From Terebella lapidaria (Eukaryota > Annelida > Polychaeta > Terebellida > Terebellidae): 64,000 bases of DNA. Every line of letters starts with the position of its first letter. Positions within the stretch are counted from its first letter, which is position 1. The notes under the pieces were generated by a model. The model was not told the origin of the DNA and did not search any database. It worked only from the letters and a program-made list of their open reading frames with translations. The position numbers were made by a program, and so were the translations under genes. The stretch spans positions 30,487,950 through 30,551,949 of the forward strand of contig OX424569.1 in the NCBI GenBank assembly GCA_949152475.1, in the 5' to 3' direction. This document shows positions 29,200 to 42,326 of this stretch, one piece after another.

Positions 29200-31850
29200 G
29201 TAAACTTCCGAGTAGAATTCCGTGTTTTCTGCTGTAGAATTTCAGTTTTTATCCAGGCCTCATTCTCCATTATTTCAAAAGTGATAATCCCTCTACTCGT
29301 TTGATGACGGACGGACAACAGTTGTACAGCGCTTCAGGCGATGAAGTTTGCCTAGTATATTGAACATGTACCAGCAATATCTCTTTGCGAGAGCACGCGT
29401 ATGTGGGACATGCACTGACACAACATTCATGTATCAGCGTGGGATCTATAACAGCAACTAGAGTGGGCATTGCCGTAACTTTAATGGGGAATCAAGTCCG
29501 ACTTATGGAGACCACTACTTTATGGTTGTCCAATAGTATTTACTGAGGCACCAATGGTGTTGTGGCTTTGGTACATAAATTGAGGAGTTTTTAGGTTACC
29601 AACCGTTTGCCTATTGTATACATGTTAAATTCTCGTATGCTTTATAACTTAATATTGGGATTAGGAAATGAAATATGCCGCATATTATCGTGACCTTTGA
29701 CCTAATTTTCAAGATCACAACATAAAATGGCTAATATCTCGCTTACTATTGACCTTACAGCATAGGAATCAAATGTTAACATGTAGGAAATGATATATGC
29801 TGAATATTGTCATGACCTTGAATATGACCTTTGACCTCTATATTAGGTTATGTAGTAATCCTAAATGCTTCCACGTGTGAACATGCTAATTTTTTTCATA
29901 AAAGACATAAACAAAAAAATCCGCCCGCCTGCACTTTCCAACAGTGAATGAAGGACTTCAGATCGTATGACAGCGGTTTGGCCCAGAACAGCAGTTTGTT
30001 TAGTATGATAGCACGAAAATAAGATACAATATTTCGCTAAATAAAATTTTGCACAATATTTTCTCGAAGGAATACACAATCGAAATCATCTGACTGCACA
30101 AATGGGTACATATACGTTCACGTGCATCACGAGGCAGTGGTAGGTCATCTACGAAACTTTGAGGTACATTCCCAAAATATGCCCGCGGGTGGAAAATTGT
30201 GAACGTTCGTGACGTTCACACAAGAACATTTATATATATATGTCCAATAATGACTAATCCTATGCTGGCGGAATTAATTTCGGAGTCACCCGTGAGAATC
30301 TGAATTATTTTGAGAATTCTTAGGTATCAGTGGGTTTGGCATTTTATACAAACCTGATTATTTGATGTTGAATGCAGATTATTGTTGTATCGGAATCAGA
30401 ATGTCTTCCTCTTTCTGGTGTAAAAAATAATTACTAGTGTAAAAAATAATGACGAAGATATGGACATTTCAATGATTTATACATGGGCCTCAAAAACGCA
30501 AAGAAAATGCAACTCCAGCTAGCCAGAGGTCAAAAGATAATGCAATTCCAGTAAGCAAAGGGTTATTAATATCGTCAAACACTGTTGGGTGTTTTTATCG
30601 AGTGCTTCCTGACATGTCATAACACCTAAATAGAGGTCAGACACACTATTTTTTATGGCTGGATTTTGTCTGTCATGAGGTTAATTAACCGACCCCAATG
30701 CGCCAAGCCGTGAGAGATGAATAGCCGCGACATCGTACGACTGACATCATAAACTGTAACATCAAATTGATTTATTTGTTCCATATTAACAAATAAAATA
30801 TTGAGTATGCGTATCAAATATTAAATACACGTAATAAATGATTAAATACGTGCATTTAATATTGAATATGCGTAATAAATGATAAAATATGCATATAAAA
30901 TATTAAATATGCGTATAAAATATTTAATACACTTAATAAGTTATTAAATTTGCGTAAAAATATTAAATACGCATATAAAATATTAAATACGTGTAATAAA
31001 TGATTAAATATGCGTATAAACTATTAAATATACATATAAAATATTAAATATGCATAATAAATGATTGAATACACGTATAAAATATTAAATACGCGTATAA
31101 AATGATTAAATACGTGCCACAGATATTTAAACTTTAATTAAAAAAAGAAACAATGTCCTATGCAAGCCATCGTAGTATTCGGTATCTAATGTGTTTTTTT
31201 GTCAAATGTAAAACGTGTATCATTCAATATTTCTTGCATGCAAATTATTTATTGTTAGAATTGTTGGTAAAACTAACGGTAATTAATTTACTCTCAATAG
31301 TTAAAATTACACCCAGCAAGGAGGGCTGGTATAATTCAGCACGTTTAAAATAAAAGTAACCAATATTTCAAGAGAATAAACTCCTGCATTTCTCAACGAC
31401 CCTCCATCATTTACATGTATTCCCCAAACGGGTAGTTGACTGGAGTTATACTTTAGACAGAAGGCTTAAAAAAAGTACATTGCATGCTAAGTGGGGCAAT
31501 GTATGCAACGACGGCCCGATACTGCCAAGATTGATCACTTGGTCAATATATCACCCGGGAATTACTGCATCAAAATTGTTTAAAATAAGTGAATGCATTA
31601 TTATTCATCAAATGTGAGTTGTCGTGCTTAATTTCAAATTGGTTGGAAGTGTACTGTCCAAACCCACATACAAATATATACGAATAAATCATGAAAAGAT
31701 TCAATGCCTACAAAAGAAAACCGGAGCTCGTTATTTTAGGATCGTGGTTTCAATACTAGTAATATTATTGACAAATGGTACTATCATGCACTATTGTGAT
31801 TTCCAAATTATATTGGTATTTTGTGACCGATTTTTTCCCTCAAGCTGAAT
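29200..31850 (+). repeat. Repeat module D, copy 1
   Basis: Discontinuous alignment to 32790-35050. Paired segments are 29210-29520 with 32800-33170, 30115-30790 with 33540-33910, and 31150-31850 with 34500-35040. The last pair shares AATGTAAAACGTGT and TTTCTTGCATGCAAAT. Identity is low, so the duplication is old. An AT minisatellite sits in this copy only. Confidence 0.65.
30790..31115. repeat. AT-rich minisatellite (about 20-bp units)
   Basis: Some sixteen imperfect units of the type ATTAAATACGCGTATAAAA, with TACGCGTA or TATGCATA palindromic cores. It is inserted between sequences that are near neighbours in module D copy 2 (near 33890). Like the 22.2-kb foldback, each unit is self-complementary. 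Confidence 0.75.
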
Positions 31851-32387
31851 AGAGATGTAGCAGAAATACATATTACGAAAATGATAACAGGATATGCATT
31901 TGTAGATGTAGTCATACAGCTACATTATCTTACTGAATAATAGAGATGAACATGTCGATCACATGCCAGAACATCCCCTCCCCATTCCCAACTTAACCAT
32001 CGGCTCCTTCGCATCGCCCCACCCAAACCCATACTCCTGAGCTCCACTGCTTCTGGATTTTTATTTACCGCGGCCTAACGTGAAGATAATTTGGCATATC
32101 TACAGCTGGTGCCACTTGAGGCAGCATGACCGAAATTACCGATGCAGGGCCCGCTAGATGGCCCAAGACTCACCAGCCACGCGCGCCAACCACCACATAT
32201 ATCCCATCATTGAAGTGAAGCCTGAAGCTGAGCCGGGCTTTAAAAAAACAGAGCCTTTTTCATGCTATGTGGCAGCTTCCTGGCCTCTCCAAAGTTAAAA
32301 TTCAATAGAAATTCACTCAAGTTACCCTATACTAGAACATATTTAAACACTTTTTTTCAAATGGGGGTGTGAATGTCTATCGCGCTC
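31851..32387. other. Partly GC-richer unidentified sequence
   Basis: 31970-32260 is markedly richer in C and G than its surroundings and has no counterpart in the other module D copy. I see no terminal repeats or coding frame. It could be a SINE-like insert. Confidence 0.35.
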
Positions 32388-32771
32388 TTACCCCTTGGGT
32401 CCGCCTATGTTGAAATCCCAATAAATCGAGGTGATCCCCGCTTTGTGGCACTGATGAGTAAATGTATCCTGATATTTGGTCAGTTGATGTGCTCTTCGTA
32501 AAACAACTTGAATCTGACGGTCTGGCGCAGTCTCTCCTTTCGGCAATAATAGGGCATTAACACTGATGGGTAAGCGCTGGATCTTGCCTACGTATATCCC
32601 GGATGATCTGTCCATGTCTGGGAAAAGTCTTTTTTCTGCTAAGTTTATCCTGTCCACAAGGTCCGGCGGGCAGTGGTAGGTCATCCCAGATAAAGAACAA
32701 TGGGTGCACGCCAAGCCTGCCTTGGGTTGTTTGCACAGGAGAATATTTTGGGAACTGCTCATCAATTGCAT
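32388..32771 (-). CDS. Unidentified 127-codon open frame
   Basis: ATG to stop on the minus strand, with balanced amino-acid composition, two Cys-rich spots (ACTHCS, YHCPPD) and a central GIYVGKIQRLP. The opposite strand has several stops over the same stretch. The local G+C is higher than in the neighbours, again hinting at real or recently real coding. I recognise no family. It may be an exon or a fragment of a mobile-element protein; no splice context was established. Confidence 0.35.
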   Translation of the reverse strand: MQLMSSSQNILLCKQPKAGLACTHCSLSGMTYHCPPDLVDRINLAEKRLFPDMDRSSGIYVGKIQRLPISVNALLLPKGETAPDRQIQVVLRRAHQLTKYQDTFTHQCHKAGITSIYWDFNIGGPKG

Positions 32772-32789
32772 AGATTTCTATTTCAAATT

Positions 32790-35050
32790 ATGGGCCCCGG
32801 GATAAAATTCCCTGTTTTCTGTGGAATTTCATATTTTTATCTACATTTACTACGTGTAAGTCGTTATTCTTACAAACGTGCTAATTCATACTCCTTTGAT
32901 ATGACGGACGGAAAAAAGGTGACTGGTTACACACACTGTACAGCGTTTCAGTCGGTGTACTTTGCCCAGTGTATTCCATATTGTACCACCACTATCGCGT
33001 CGGCACAACGCTAGTACCGTGGGCCTGTGATTGACACCACAATCATGTATCAGCTTGGGTTTTATAAGTGCAACTATCGGGAGCCGCGCCTTAACTTTTC
33101 GAAGAATGGTTAAGAGCTAAAGCATGGCTTGGTGTTTTTGACAATCAAGTCAAGATTTATGGCGACCACTAGTTACTGTGGTTCAACAGTGATGATTGTG
33201 TTGTCACAACATGTCACATCGAAAACAATTTGAATAATGTAATGTAGCGCGTAAGGAATGGGATAAGATTGGTCATGACTGGAAATTAATGCTGATAGTA
33301 GGAAATATTTATTTGCCGCTTTTAATTTGTCAATGAATTTTTTTTAAACATTACAATGACACCTATTTAGGTAATAAATAGCGAAGAAAAACGTGAAACT
33401 GTCAAAAAAAGTACATATGTTGAAAAATTTGACAACAGGAGCATACAAAATATTTTTAAAATAACATCGTAGCAAAGTAGAGCTTAACCCAATTTTTACT
33501 CAAAAAGAACATACCCTCGACATTATCAGACTATGAAAATGGATACAGATATGTTACAGCGACTAGACAGTGGTAATATATATTGAATATTGTGAAGTGC
33601 ATTCGAAACATATGCACGTAGCTTGAAAGTTTGTGAATGTTTATGATGCTACCACGAAGAACATTCATGAAAATATATCTATGTCCACGAATGACTAATA
33701 CCGTTTCCACCTAAGATTGCTGGTTATGCAAATAGAAGCCAGACACAATATTTCATCATGATTTTTATTTGTCGTGAGGTTAATTAAGCAACCCCAATGC
33801 ACCATTGTCCAATGCAGTGATAAGTGAATAGCCGCGACATTTTGAACTTACGATTGGCATCATAAACCGTGACATCAAATTGATTTATTTGTTTCATACT
33901 TCGAGCAAGATCAATTATTGCATTATTGTTTTGCTCCATATATTCCCCGCTGCTCGTCACTGACTATAAGGGTTGACTTATAGATGAAGATGACAATAAA
34001 ACTGACATTCTCTCCACCAAATCAAATTAACAAAATGGGGTTGGCCAACCACGGATCCGCGTCTAGACTTAACGAGAAAGATGTCGATAAATCACTCATA
34101 AGTTACACTCGTACGTGTGCTTACACATACGTCAGTCACCTAATTTTCTCTGAAAATTTATGTCATAATGATTTGGGTTTTTTTGCAATAAACAAGCGCA
34201 ATATCCCATGTCCACTCCCATGCTTTGACTAGTATTTCTAACAGTATGTACCACACTACAGACATTCATTTTAATGTACATGAATAATTTCGGTGTATAA
34301 CATAGGTCCTTTAGTGAAAAGGAAATCAAGCGTGTTTTCAAGAACTTCAGGAAGATTGTCAATTTCCTACCCAACAAGAGATCGTACACGAGAAACACCT
34401 GCCTGCGTGGGTCAAGCAAAAAAAAAACGACATGATTTCCTGTTCATGATTATGTTATGATGTATGCGTGTAAAAAAATATTATAATATATTCAGGAATA
34501 TTGTATTCGGTAACTAATGTTTTTTTTTGTCAAATGTAAAACGTGTGTCATCCAATACATGTATTTCTTGCATGCAAATATTTTTTGTAGAATTGTTAGT
34601 AAAACTAACGGTGACTATTCTATTCTCAATAGTTTCATTACACCGAGCAAGGAGGAAGGCTGAAAAAATTATTGCACGCAAAGGCGGGCAATGTATGCAA
34701 CAACAGCCTGATACTGTCAAAATTGATAATTTGGTTAATATATCACCGGAGAATTACTGCAGATTTTTTTTTTAAATACGTGAATGGAGCATTCACCTAT
34801 CATGAAAAAAAATCTGCAGTAATTCCTTACGCATTATTATTCATCAAATGTGAGTAGTCCTGACTAATTCCAAATTGGCTGCAAGTGTACAGTACATACC
34901 CACATACAAATATATACGAGTAAATCATGGCAATATTTCATGCCAATAAAACCAAACCGTGGCTCCTTTTCGAGGATCGTGGTTTCAAAAATATAATAAT
35001 ATTAATTGTCAAATGGTATTTTTTATTTTTGGTACGATATTACCGTAATG
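32790..35050 (+). repeat. Repeat module D, copy 2
   Basis: The counterpart of 29200-31850. A box CAATCATGTATCAGCTTGGG (about 33041) recurs at 29430 and, weaker, at 35163, suggesting a third remnant to the right. The ACCAAATCAAATTAACAAAATG box (34016) links module D to module B and to the right-hand array. Confidence 0.6.
34751..34825. repeat. Perfect 21-bp inverted repeat with nested hairpin
   Basis: Arms 34751-34771 and 34805-34825 begin with GAATTACTGCAGA and its complement. The loop holds a second hairpin (GTGAATG, CATTCAC). Module D copy 1 has the left-arm sequence once (31560) and no inverted partner. The right arm looks like a locally templated inversion. Confidence 0.8.
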
Positions 35051-36640
35051 ACCAAAGACAGGGATTGTGATATTTTGCTCCGCAAGAGTACCCTGAGACA
35101 CACAACGCCCTCTCCGGATCGTGGGACAACATAACGCGTAAGTGGGTCACTTAGTAACACCATATTTATGTATCAGCTCAGGTTCCTTAGGCACGATTAG
35201 CGACAGCATAAAGTCAACACTATGACTAGAAATTGACATCCGTAACTAGATTGCGGAGAACATAAGTTCTTATTTTCGGGACCACGAATGAACGTGGTTA
35301 AAAGTTGATACCTACATTATCGTGTATAAAAAATTCCTTAAATGTCATATTCCTTTGATATGAATATTCAGGTTAATAGTGCGTTCTGTTTATGATACAC
35401 AATTTTCGAAATAGTCCTTTTCTCCTCATACTAATATCATACCCATTTGATTATTTGATACAAATATTCGATAGAAAAAAATCATTTATATACTATATAT
35501 GTGTGTTATTATATTGGTGAATGGAAAAAAATCACCTATTTGCTTACACTTATTCATTACTTGTTCACATGCAACACACACTCCAAAATATTACCTATGT
35601 TGAATATTTTTTCCTAAAGTCGATACCAGTTTAAAGTGTGCTTATTGAGAAGCCTTGGTTCGATACCACAATATCATCTATCATATCATCTAAGCCGAAC
35701 CAATATTAATTCAGGCTGCCTTATTTGTTCCCTTTTCACAGTCGACTGTGCGTGACATGTTCCCATATAAAACTTTCTATCCAGTGCCAATAAAATTGTT
35801 GAATAAAAAATGGGATATTTTTTGTTTGTTTGATCATATCATCATCTAATTGGTCCATACCATTGCCCAATGTCATTCAGGTTCATCGCCTTGAATGTGA
35901 TTTTGTGTGTTGTTTTATCAACGAACATTGCCATTCTGAACTAATTCGCATGGATATTGCCCTGATTGCACCCACATGATACAAGTACGTCAAATACCGT
36001 TCTCACGAATATTTGTGTCACACCATTACTAAAAAAAAAATAGTACTTCGTATCAAGTAATCAGCCCCGAACTTCTGGCCAGATTGATCATTATTCCCGG
36101 CCCCTCAGGGCCGGGTATATGTGATTGTCGTTGACCTCACCCTATGTATTTCCTTCTACCGACTTCTCCATACGACTCTCTCACATTCAGCATACACTGG
36201 TGTTGGTTTCGCGAATATGAAATAGAAGCCGATATATTCTGTTAAGCTGATACAAAAACACTGCTAATAACAATGTTGAAACAACAATCATCATATGGCA
36301 ATGGGAACTAATGTTTTAAATTAGATTGCATGTCGAATGCGCAAGTGCAATTTCCGATTATCCTGCCAGTTATCTTAGAACTCACAAAGTATGACCGCTC
36401 CAATTGTGTGGTTATAATTACTGTAATTACTTATAATACTACGCCAAGAAGTAACCACCAGAAATATGTTGTATTGCAGGGGTTGACAAGGACGAATTAC
36501 CTTTGAGCATTTTAGACAATAGTTTAAAATACTCATTCCGAATTATTTCGATTATGCTGAGCTTATCAAGCTATTTCTCTCGAGACGACCAGGGACTATT
36601 TGTCGCAGCGCATGTGCATGTGTATGTGTAGGCCTATGTG
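35051..36640. other. AT-rich sequence, no gene seen
   Basis: Contains a weak third copy of the module D box (35155-35190) and a compact GC hairpin at 36096-36115 (CCCGGCCC, loop CTCA, GGGCCGGG). Nothing else is supported. Confidence 0.5.
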
Positions 36641-36960
36641 ATCTATGAATCTAGGCAGAGTGTAGGCAGAGTAGGCCCCTAACATTCAGAGCGGAGCTCC
36701 GCATCGTTTGGACTGCCAGAGAGTGTACACTCTGGCTTCAATGGCTCGACTGCCCGCATATATGCAACTCCTGAATGATCCCCCCCCCCTCACCTCCCCC
36801 CTACCGCTCGAAACATCATACAGGGAGGGGAATACACGGCCTATACATCTACGGCTATTTGTCCGGCCTGACGCCTGTTATCCCGACTACTATATTCGTG
36901 GTAAGTTGAACGGATAGCGAGCGATTCCACCTTGGACATACGTTGCGCGCTATTTTGCGG
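36641..36960 (+). other. CpG-richer patch with candidate first exon
   Basis: A locally G+C- and CpG-rich stretch in AT-rich surroundings. An ATG frame from 36741 runs 58 codons to 36917. Within it GTGGTAAGTTG (36898-36908) is a good splice-donor match, so a short 5' exon ending near 36900 is possible. A C-run (36780-36789) adds low complexity. There is no downstream exon that I can tie to it, and no homology is recognised. Confidence 0.3.
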
Positions 36961-37633
36961 GCTTCGCTGTATTCTGTGAATTGTACTGTATATGTACAAT
37001 TTGATTTTACTGACTCAATTACACCGTTTTCACTGATATTATTGCGATGTTAAATGGTAACGTGGCATACTTCATCTGGGTGTCAAATGGCAAATTCTTG
37101 CAGAATTTCAGATCTCTACTCGAGAATTGAAAAAGCTGCCAATCTACCCCAATGTTAAATTTCAGTCTCAATTTTGTATATATGCCCAGCTAGGGGCCTA
37201 GTGTGCAGGAACTACATATTTATTCATTGTAATAGGCCTGCACGTATATCAAATCCTGCCACCTGTTTATGAATATTTAAAGGGAGTGAAAATTGTTTTA
37301 TCATTCATGATAGGCTGTTATGTCCTATCGATATTTTCTTGCATATCTTCTGGAAGGGGTTAGACCTGATTGTGGAAAGTGTTAAATAAAGGCGCTTTGT
37401 GTGTACCTATAGTGATGTTTACAGGATATTGGTAATGCGGCATGTTAAACTAGAAGGTAGATTCTGGGGCCACTTATGGAACTGGAATTCAGTAGGAGCC
37501 GACGGCACTGGCGATCTGACAAGGATACGGTACATCTAAACAGACTTGGGGAGATAACTTGGCTGAGGACGTACACAATTTCCCGCATCAGTTACTTTAA
37601 TGTGACTGATTGTCTGACTTTCTATATCAACTG
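36961..37633. other. Unannotated sequence
   Basis: No repeat partner found within the window and no convincing frame. A 68-codon frame at 37476-37682 overlaps the inverted repeat that follows and is not supported. Confidence 0.4.
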
Positions 37634-37758
37634 GGCCCAAGTATCATACACTGCGCCTTCCTCTAAATTCAATAAGGATTAAAAAGGTGACAGACGGATT
37701 AAATGGCATTCATTTAGTGGACGAGTAGTATTAAGGCGCAGTGTATGATACTTGGGCC
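37634..37758. mobile_element. 125-bp element with perfect 26-bp inverted ends
   Basis: Arms 37634-37659 and 37733-37758 (starting GGCCCAAGTATCATACACTG) are exact reverse complements around a 73-base centre. A perfect stem of this length suggests a young MITE or a recent foldback event. No target duplication is visible (flanks CTG and ATG). Confidence 0.75.
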
Positions 37759-37906
37759 ATGAAGGGCATAAATATTGGTGCGACTTATTCATATGGAAAT
37801 AAGCTGTTCAACCAGGTTTTATGGGATAACTTCTTACAATGTGAACTCGACAATCATCATTGTGAGTCCATGGAAAACATGCACACATAAAAGGGCCGGG
37901 TTTTCT

Positions 37907-37930
37907 GCCATGTTTTTCTAAAAACATGGC
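37907..37930. repeat. 11-bp near-continuous palindrome
   Basis: GCCATGTTTTT and its complement are separated by two bases. It lies shortly before the GA tract, and both could be replication-fork obstacles. Confidence 0.6.
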
Positions 37931-37986
37931 GTTATACTTGTATACAATTGTCTTGGTCCATCTATTTCATGATGCTCATTACTGGC

Positions 37987-38041
37987 CAGAGAGAGAGAGA
38001 GAGAGAGACAGAGAGGGAGAGAGGGAGAGAGAGAGAGAGAC

Positions 38042-38094
<53 letters not shown>

Positions 38095-38098
38095 AGAC

Positions 38099-38131
<33 letters not shown>

Positions 38132-38171
38132 GAGAGAAGAGAGACAGATACAGAGAGAGAGAGAGAGAGAG
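37987..38171. repeat. (GA)n microsatellite
   Basis: About 185 bases of GA dinucleotides with occasional CA or GG interruptions. Long Arg-Glu or Ser-Leu frames across it are artefacts of the repeat. Confidence 0.95.
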
Positions 38172-41100
38172 CAAGCTGCCTACCCCTAGTCATAATTCAG
38201 ATATAAATCAGACTGGCGGCTGCTCGACCAAATCAAATTAACAAAATGGGACTGGTCAATCATGGGGTCGTGTCTGGATTTGATGAGGAGGTTTCAGACG
38301 GTAATAGTGCTATATATTTCAGCCTCATTCACATATATATTATAACAAAATAACACCAACTAACATACAATATGGTATTGCAGACAATCATATGTTGATC
38401 ACCCACATCATCTGTTGTCTCTTCGCGACTTGTCGTGTTCAAAAAAAGATTGTTGTAGAAAAAAGTGTTGTTGTGGAAATATTTCGATTCACGATATAAA
38501 TTGGAATCCCAACAAAGATATCACCACATTGCGGTCGTGTCGTTTCTGTTGAAGGTAATTTCCTTCACGACATGTTTGCCCCATCACACCTGCGAGTTTG
38601 TATAATAACAGTAGCGTGGACCAACTACAGATATAGAGGCTGATGACGAAAATACTTGGCCGTTTCCGGTTTGAGTGACCGACAGTTCGGTCCCGACAGT
38701 TTCTTGTTTACTTTATGAATGAAGAAGTCATCAAGGACAACTGGGTGGTTCATGAAACCGTATAATTTTATTACAAATCCAAATAATGTAGTGAATAGGA
38801 ATAAAACATTCATATACATTCCAACATGAAGCTCATATGACATTCCTGGGAAATACAATTTTATTTCCGCGTGTGTGATAGATAATTCTTTGGGCTTGGC
38901 GTATCTCTATAATTGCAAAATAGATTTAAAAAGGCAATTGTGCAGCTCCCCAAAAGGCTACATAGTTGGCATTATCCTGCCTTGATGAATTTGCCTTTCT
39001 GCAAAACCCGCAATTCCCTGGGATAATCCATCAATTGTTCCACACGGGGGTAATTGATATCGCGTGATACATTACAAAACTGTACGTATCACACACAGAG
39101 ATGATGGTAATAAAAAGCCATAATGCATAAGTTGATCAATAAATCATCGCAGAGTAAAATCATCATAGGCCTACAATTAGTGTAGCCAAATTTGCAGCAA
39201 AATTTGTTCCATCTGATCAGTGCAATGTGATCCATCTAATGTGAGTTGTCATTACAAAATTCACATCGGGTGCAAGCGGATGGTTCTGTACAATCAATAG
39301 CAAAATAGTTACTCATGTGTGTTGAAAACATAAGCATGTGATTTGCTTTGAACATGATATTAATACATGGAACATTGTCAGAATAATATTTAAATTACTA
39401 TGTCATAAAAAAAATGACATATTCATTAATATATTCCATTAAATGGGCCTATAAGTTCACGTACACGGTTCGTTACAACAGTCAGAACATTGATTTATTA
39501 GTATACGTTTGCCCGAATTTGATCACAACCCTTTTCAATTCCATAGGCTACTGAATATTGATACAACTTTCTGAGATTGTGTGTGCCATACAACTCCATT
39601 AAAGGTATCATTGTGCTACCAATAACAGCAGGTCAATTCGATTATTAGCAACATACCCTCGAGCAACACGAATGATTAGCTGTGGTTTTATGAACGACAA
39701 CAACTGAAGGTTTTAACATAATTCATTTATGTCCTTAAATTGTGAAATGTTGAACTGAGACTTGTAAGACGTGTGTTGAGTTCAGCCCGTGATCTATGAG
39801 CTCAGCAATATTGATCTCCCATAACTGTGAACCGATACCCATACCTTAGACAAGGAGGGTTCCGAGGGAACCGGAACCTTTCGGCCAAATCGAATTATCA
39901 AAATGGAAGTGGTCATTCAAAATATCTTGTTTAACGTTGGGAATCTGCGGTGACGTTTATCAACATTTGAAAGTTGTGCTATTGTAGGTAAATGTATGAA
40001 CCATTATATTTATTAAATATATCAATCCAACTATCAAAAATATGAAACAATGATTACAAATACTATTGGTATAATTGGGAATATCTTTGAGTAGTGGTAA
40101 TTTTTACATTTATATAAACATGGAAACAATACCCAAGTATAGAGTATCCAAGCAAACAAAACCTAGTCCATTATACAATATTAAAGTCCGGTGTCAGGCA
40201 AAATCTAGAAATTTTCACGGAACTTCACGAAAAAAAGGAGAAAATTTTATGGAACTCCATTAATTATAGATAATTCTATCCAAAATATTATTCAAGTAGC
40301 GTTGTTTGTTGTTATCAGATATGATATGCTGACCTGTTATAACATTACTTGTTTTATTTGTAGTGAATTAGGATGACAAAAAACCACATATATATACAGG
40401 CAGGTTATTCACCACATTGCACTTTTTACAATGGTTTGATCAACTGGTGCTTATCCCGATTTTCAATTCAATCTATTCGCTGCCTCAATGAGATGGTACA
40501 TCTCATGTGTATACTGTTATTCGCCTGACTCCAGGATGGTCTCAGTTAGTTTAAAGACGACCATGTGGCACTGAATTGTTTGTTCTAGATCGACGAGTGT
40601 CGAACTGTAGTTCTGTGGGAACACAATTTGTTCCACTGTCTGAGCAGATTTGGCTCTTTTCGAATACCACACAGAAGAAACTCATCTTGTATTCACGCTT
40701 GACACCAATGACATTTTATTCCAGGTATTGCTGATAAAACACATAATTTGTTAATAAGTTTACCAAATTTCTATCATGTTTACATGATAAAGTACTACGT
40801 ATCCAGAGAAATGTGTATTATGATTTTACGGATGTATATTCGATAATGCATGTATAAAAATGATTGATCCCATCAAAACATGTTAATAATACAAAATTCT
40901 TCAGGCTAGATCGTTGATATGCACTTCGTATGACCCTAAATTTCTCGAAGATTCGATTTGAATTTCACGGTTGGGAATTCTCGAGTTAGATTCGAACAGC
41001 TTTCTTTGAAATTGCTACCAACATAATCTCAATAATGATAATGAACCTATTCGTGTGATAGTTATCAATACACATATCAGCAGAGTGATGCTTCTTGCTA

Positions 41101-41286
41101 ACAATCGCTAAATATTATTCCATGTTAATGATAGCAGTTTCCAGATGTGCTGATGACATATTTGCCTGCAGACTTCTCCACAGTTTTCACGTTATCGTAC
41201 AAATGATCGCCAGTGGAGGACTTCTGAACAACTAGCGTGAGGAGAGTGTCATGCGTCTTCGCACGTTTCTTACAAATTGCATTTCG
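38172..41286 (+). repeat. Degenerate array unit, left of the tandem duplication
   Basis: Carries diverged copies of boxes seen in the following 5.36-kb units: ACCAAATC at 38225 and GGCCAAATCGAATTATCAAA at 39884 (compare 44090), TTCCACTGTCTGAGCAGATT at 40631 (compare 45504), and AAATTGCATTTCGTTGTCAC at 41275 (compare 46001). The site near 40050 is the empty counterpart of the pogo-like element at 44335. Short frames here are not convincing as genes. Confidence 0.6.
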
Positions 41287-42326
41287 TTGTCACCCTGAAC
41301 ATCGCGTAATATGGTTATAGGAAAAGAAATGAACACCAGGGCACATATGTCACAAGGATGATCCCCTGACCATGAACCCAGGATGAAATATGGCAGTGGA
41401 AAAGTTTCGCCAACATACTGATTGTCGTTTAATCGTTATCGAAGTGTCTACTAATTTTTTTTTCCCTGAAGTTGATTTGTAGGATTTCATCACATTGTTT
41501 ATGACTTCTGACAAAAAACAATCCCAAATGATATCAATATCATCAACCTAAAATATAAAAATTATCATAACATCTTTTTGTTGGTAATTCTGTAATGATG
41601 ATCGTTATTTCAAGTACATTCATAATGTGAATATATTTTATAATATTTTTGTGCAAGATTCATTATCATTTATAGAAACCAAAAGCTATCTTAAAATGTA
41701 CCGATATTTTACCATTGATGAAAGGAGATTGATAATATTTAGTGAGTATTTGAATTTTTCATCAAGTTTGATCGTGACTATCATACTATTTATATTCAAT
41801 TGTCATACCTCTTGCTGTTCTGCAAAAACAGACCTACCCCCCCCCCCATGTTTACCTTTACCATGTTTACGTCAATCAATCATGGCTATACCAAAGGCCA
41901 CAACACTCACACATCCACAGGCCACTCCTGTACATTGAAATGTAATTACATCACATTTTATGCATCATAATTATGCTAAATGCATTTAGCAGGATATGTT
42001 CTCCTTATGATACAGAGGTTGCCTCTGGAGACATATTCCCTCTAAGTTGAAAGTTACAACATTAGGTAGCGAAATTTGAATATATTTTTTTGATACTGAA
42101 TGTAGTAATTTCAATTGGCAATGTTCTGATCTTCGATAGCATATACTTTGTGGTACCAGGAATGAAGCAACACCAAGAGCATAACCAAGTCTTATTCCAG
42201 ACCACACTCTTGCAACATATATCAATTATATTGTAAGCTTCAGATGGTGTGCCCTAGGGTCAATATTCCATTTATGAGCCTTGCAGGACCTGAGGGAATT
42301 ACGACTGGAAATCCCAATTTCGTTTA

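Noticed and set aside
32388..35050. Assigning module D and related relics to a named virus or host gene
   Set aside because: Short peptide motifs recur, but none is diagnostic enough to name a family without a profile search.
37918..38241. Long Arg-Glu and Ser-Leu frames on both strands
   Set aside because: They are translations of the (GA)n microsatellite and carry no coding information.
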